DNA of 64,000 nucleotides from Gemmatimonadota bacterium (lineage in GTDB: Bacteria > Gemmatimonadota > Gemmatimonadetes > Longimicrobiales > Gaopeijiaceae): NCBI GenBank assembly GCA_028873845.1, contig JAPPNO010000123.1, positions 1 to 64,000 of the forward strand, in the 5' to 3' direction. The stretch's first letter is position 1. Every line of letters begins with the position of its first letter. The translations under genes and the position numbers were made by a program. Positions 61,395 through 64,000 of the stretch are shown piece by piece. The notes beneath the pieces were generated by a model. It ran no database searches and was not told the DNA's origin. It saw nothing but the letters and a program-made list of their open reading frames with translations.

Positions 61395-63367
61395 CAGCGG
61401 CTCCCGCACGTCCGGCACTGGTGGTTGTTCTTCGACCCGAGCTTCTCCAGGAGAGCCACGGTGGCCGGATGCGGCTGCGCCCGCTGTTCGGGACTGTTCG
61501 CGAGATCCGCCGTCGTCTGCCCGCGCCGGCTGATCGCGTTCACGTCCGCGCCCCGGCTCACCAGGAACAGGATCGTGGCGTTGTCGCCCCGCGCGGCTGC
61601 GTGGTGGATGGCGGTGTAGCCGTCCTTGTCGCGCAGGTTGGGATCCATGCCGAGCTCGTCGACCAGGTATCGCACCGCGGGGAGCCAGCCGTCGGGGACG
61701 CTGCGATGCTGCTGGGCCACGCGCGAGGTGCCGAAGCCCACCCCCGAGGCCGCGTGCAGCGGGTGGATCGCGGGGCCGCCGTCGGGTACGGGGGGCAGTC
61801 CCGACGGGTCCGCGCGTTCCTCCTGTTGCTGCTGGGGCGGGACGTTCGCCCCGAAGAAGCGCCGCGACGGCAGCTTGATCGTCCAGATGTTCGGATCCGC
61901 GCCGTACTCCACCAGGAGGCGCATGGCATCGACGTCGACCGCGTAGGCCGCCCGCCAGAAGGGCGTGGCCCCGGTGAAGTCGACGCCCATGCGGCCCGCA
62001 TTGTACGCCGCGTACCAGATGTGAGTGGTCGTGCGCTGGTTGGGGTCGGCGCCCGCCTCCAGGAGCAGCCTCATGAAGTCGAGGTAGTGCGTCTCCTGTT
62101 GGCGGAACGCCTGGGGCTGCGGGTACCAGGTGCGCAGCGACCACTCGATGTTGAGGGTGGCGAAGAGCGGGGCCGCGCCGTCGTCGCTCACCAGGTTGGG
62201 ATCGGCGCCGCGCTCCAGCAGGTCGCGGGCCAGGTCGTAGTTGCCGTTGATGACCGCGACCAGCATCGGGGTGGTCTGGTCGCCGCCGGTGCGCTGGTCG
62301 ATGTCGGCGCCGGCGTCGGCCAGGAGCGAGGCGGTGGAGCGGTGGCCTTCCCGGGCCGCGTAGTGCAGCGCGGTGAAGCCGCCCTGCTTGCCGATCTGCT
62401 CGATCGAACTGAGGGCCTTGAGGGGGGGTTCGGCGGGGGGCTCCGGCGCCGAGTCGGGTGGGGTGGCCGCCGGATCCGCGGGCGTGGCCGGATTGGCCGC
62501 CGCGGGGGCTGGCCGGGCGGGGGTGCGGGGCTGCACCGGCGGGATCTGTTGCTGCGGTACCTGGACGCGCCGTTCCTCTTCCTCCTCATCCTCCTTCGGC
62601 TCCTCCGCCGCGGCTCGGACACGTGAGCGCTTCTGCTGCTCGGCGCGCCACGCGACGCTGATGGCCGGGTAGTCCTTGAGGGCGGTCTGCAGTGCCGGAT
62701 CGGCGCCTGCCTCGAGGAGGGCGCCCAGTGCCGCGTCGGCTCCGCGCACCGCGGCGAACATGAGGGGCGTGCGCTTGGAGAAGGTGTCGCGGGCGTCGGT
62801 GTCGGCACCGTGGGCGGCGAGCAGGGCCACGACCCCGGCCGCGTCCGCGTCCGCGGCGAAGTGCATGGCGGTGACGCCTGTGGTGGTGAAGACGTTCGGA
62901 TCGGCCCCGGCCGCAAGGATCAGCTCCGCGACCGTCGTGCTGCCGGACCGGCTGGCCACGTGCAGCGGCGTGTAGCCTCCCAGGCGGGTCGTCGCCCGCG
63001 TGGTCGCGCCGGCGTAGAGGAGGATGCCCGCGATCTCGGCGTCGTTGCGGGTGGCGGCCCAGTGGAGCGCGGTCATGCCGTCGCTCTGGGCGGTGTTCAC
63101 GTCGGCCCCGTCCCGGAGCAGCGCGCGCACGGCTTTCACGTCGCCCCGCTCGGCGGCGTCCGCCACGGGCGAGTCGGCCGGCCCGGCCGCGCCGGTGACC
63201 GACAGCGCGACGACGAGGCTCGCCAGGCCCGCGAACCGGCGGCCTTGCGGCCTACGTTGCTCCGCGGTCCGATTGCGGCGGTTCAGGACAGATTCCTGCC
63301 AGAATCTGTCAAAACGCCTGTCGGCTGATCGGAGACGAGTACTTTGGGTGGTCATTCCAGCCTCCAT
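61394..63367 (-). CDS. Exported ankyrin-repeat protein
   Basis: 657 residues. After a 45-residue lead, RRFAGLASLVVALSVTGAAG is a signal peptide, followed by two blocks of ankyrin repeats: about 65-235 (TALHWAATRNDAEIAGILL, TPLHVASRSGSTTVAELIL, AMHFAADADAAGVVALL) and about 335-640 (FTALHYAAREGHRSTASLL, TAIHHAAARGDNATILFL). A Pro/Ala/Gln-rich linker with EEPKEDEEEEERRVQVP separates them. The tail has CRTCG. The ATG at 63367 or 63355 is the only option; the lead overlaps a palindromic repeat (see below). Ankyrin proteins of this type are often encoded with DUF1552/DUF1592 proteins; role unknown. Confidence 0.82.
   Translation of the reverse strand: MEAGMTTQSTRLRSADRRFDRFWQESVLNRRNRTAEQRRPQGRRFAGLASLVVALSVTGAAGPADSPVADAAERGDVKAVRALLRDGADVNTAQSDGMTALHWAATRNDAEIAGILLYAGATTRATTRLGGYTPLHVASRSGSTTVAELILAAGADPNVFTTTGVTAMHFAADADAAGVVALLAAHGADTDARDTFSKRTPLMFAAVRGADAALGALLEAGADPALQTALKDYPAISVAWRAEQQKRSRVRAAAEEPKEDEEEEERRVQVPQQQIPPVQPRTPARPAPAAANPATPADPAATPPDSAPEPPAEPPLKALSSIEQIGKQGGFTALHYAAREGHRSTASLLADAGADIDQRTGGDQTTPMLVAVINGNYDLARDLLERGADPNLVSDDGAAPLFATLNIEWSLRTWYPQPQAFRQQETHYLDFMRLLLEAGADPNQRTTTHIWYAAYNAGRMGVDFTGATPFWRAAYAVDVDAMRLLVEYGADPNIWTIKLPSRRFFGANVPPQQQQEERADPSGLPPVPDGGPAIHPLHAASGVGFGTSRVAQQHRSVPDGWLPAVRYLVDELGMDPNLRDKDGYTAIHHAAARGDNATILFLVSRGADVNAISRRGQTTADLANSPEQRAQPHPATVALLEKLGSKNNHQCRTCGSR
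63287..63310. repeat. Palindrome inside the ankyrin-gene lead (copy 1)
   Basis: GACAGATTC (63287-63295) and GAATCTGTC (63302-63310) are perfect arms around CTGCCA. It is translated on the minus strand as DRFWQES in the ankyrin protein's lead. The core repeats at 63371-63392. Confidence 0.7.
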
Positions 63368-63409
63368 TGTGACAGATTCCTGCCAGAATCTGACCGGGAA
63401 TCTGTCACA
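63368..63409. repeat. Palindrome upstream of the ankyrin start (copy 2)
   Basis: TGTGACAGATTC (63368-63379) pairs perfectly with GAATCTGTCACA (63398-63409); a third GAATCTG at 63386-63392 allows a shorter hairpin, as in copy 1. It directly abuts the ATG at 63367 and could block or permit ribosome access. Confidence 0.7.
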
Positions 63410-63423
63410 GGTTGCCGTCGTTG

Positions 63424-64000
63424 CTAGATCTCGTAGTGCCCGGTGCTGTTCCCGAACTTCTCGAGGTCGTCGGCGCCGAGCTTGTGGAGCAGGCTCAGCA
63501 TGACGTTGGCCATGGGAGTGCCCGGCTGGGCGCGGATGTGCTGCTCGCCCTCCAGGATCCCGCCCGCGCCGCCGACCAGGAAGAGCGGACAGCGGATGTG
63601 GTTGTGCAGGTTGCTGTCGCCCATCGCCGAACCGTACAGGACCATCGTCTTGTCGAGGAGCGTTCCGTCGCCCTCGGTCGCCTGTTGCAGCTTCGCGAGG
63701 AAGTAGGGGAGCATCGAGATGTGGTACTCGTTGATCCGCCCGAACTGCTTCACGCGCTCGGGACGGCCGCCGTGGTGCGAAGCCGCGTGGAAGGGCGTCT
63801 CGACACCCGACTCGGTGTAGACGCGGGGCGACGCGTCGCGGCCCAGCTTGAGCGAGAAGACCCGGGTGGTGTCCGACTGGAAGGCGAGCACCTGCAGGTC
63901 GAACATGAGCTTCACGTGCTCCTCGAAGGAGTCGGGCACGCCGACCGGCGCCTCGGGGATCTGCCGCTCCTCGCCGCTCACGTTCTGGGCCTCGATCCGC
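63424..64000 (-). CDS. DUF1552 protein, C-terminal part
   Basis: The reading frame continues past the window end, so only the last 192 residues are seen. FEEHVKLMFDLQVLAFQSDTTRV, FHAASHHGGRPERVKQFGRIN, YFLAKLQQATEGDGTLLDKT, VLYGSAMGDSNLHNHIRCPLFLVGG and GTPMANVMLSLLHKLG match the DUF1552 family, exported proteins of unknown role commonly paired with DUF1592 proteins. It stops 56 bp before the ankyrin gene start on the same strand, with the palindrome between, and probably shares its operon. Confidence 0.9.
   Translation of the reverse strand, partial: RIEAQNVSGEERQIPEAPVGVPDSFEEHVKLMFDLQVLAFQSDTTRVFSLKLGRDASPRVYTESGVETPFHAASHHGGRPERVKQFGRINEYHISMLPYFLAKLQQATEGDGTLLDKTMVLYGSAMGDSNLHNHIRCPLFLVGGAGGILEGEQHIRAQPGTPMANVMLSLLHKLGADDLEKFGNSTGHYEI

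Overview
The window is GC-rich, densely coded bacterial chromosome with no phage, transposase, integrase, rRNA or CRISPR array. The mix of genes suggests an uncultured Gemmatimonadota-like bacterium: TonB receptors (one with an N-terminal carboxypeptidase-regulatory-like domain), DUF5916 proteins, six-bladed-propeller lipoproteins, a zinc-less anti-sigma-like protein, SurA-type foldases with an outer-membrane lifestyle, and GTG/ATG starts chained by 4-nt overlaps. The phylum call is an inference from gene content, not from a marker gene.

Layout. 1-0.7 kb: C-terminal piece of an MltD-like LysM protein, broken by a frameshift. 0.7-12.6 kb (minus): a long gene train DUF58 - BatA/VWA - mfd - foldase lipoprotein - surA-like - pdxA - holB - moaC, several joined by ATGA/TGATG overlaps. 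12.8-16 kb (minus): a TonB receptor. 16.3-23 kb (plus): lepA, a ROK kinase, a PfkB-like kinase, then an unusual STAS+HATPase / STAS-like (DUF4325) pair and a cystathionine gamma-synthase-type enzyme. 23-30.3 kb: pruA (minus), mrp (plus), then a minus-strand envelope-stress-like set (orphan anti-sigma-like protein, bactofilin-like membrane protein, adhesin-like beta protein). 30.5-33.6 kb: an NCS2 permease with an extra ATPase-like C-terminal domain, divergent from a LexA-like repressor that has lost its self-cleavage residues, then tadA. 33.6-35.6 kb: NhaC-type antiporter. 35.8-38.7 kb: pyrR-pyrB-pyrC operon. 38.8-43.2 kb: rpsT, then M50 protease - scpA - scpB - rluB - upp and tRNA-Ile2(CAU). 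43.2-46.5 kb: a His/Cys-bearing small protein, TonB receptor and His/Glu-rich lipoprotein that look like a metal-uptake set. 46.6-58.8 kb: TonB receptor, M16 protease lipoprotein, DUF5916 outer-membrane protein and three tandem propeller proteins, the third frameshifted. 58.9-64 kb: recQ, then an ankyrin protein operon and the end of a DUF1552 protein.

How it works together. Housekeeping operons (DNA repair, envelope folding, pyrimidine supply, chromosome segregation) are separated by outer-membrane uptake and surface-protein blocks. A recurrent promoter form TTGRYC-17/18-TACCTT stands in front of lepA, mrp, pyrR and rpsT. The least explained material is a set of signalling-type ATPase/STAS modules, the catalytically dead LexA, the intergenic palindromes and tandem repeats, and the duplicated propeller block carrying a stray copy of the end of the DUF5916 gene.
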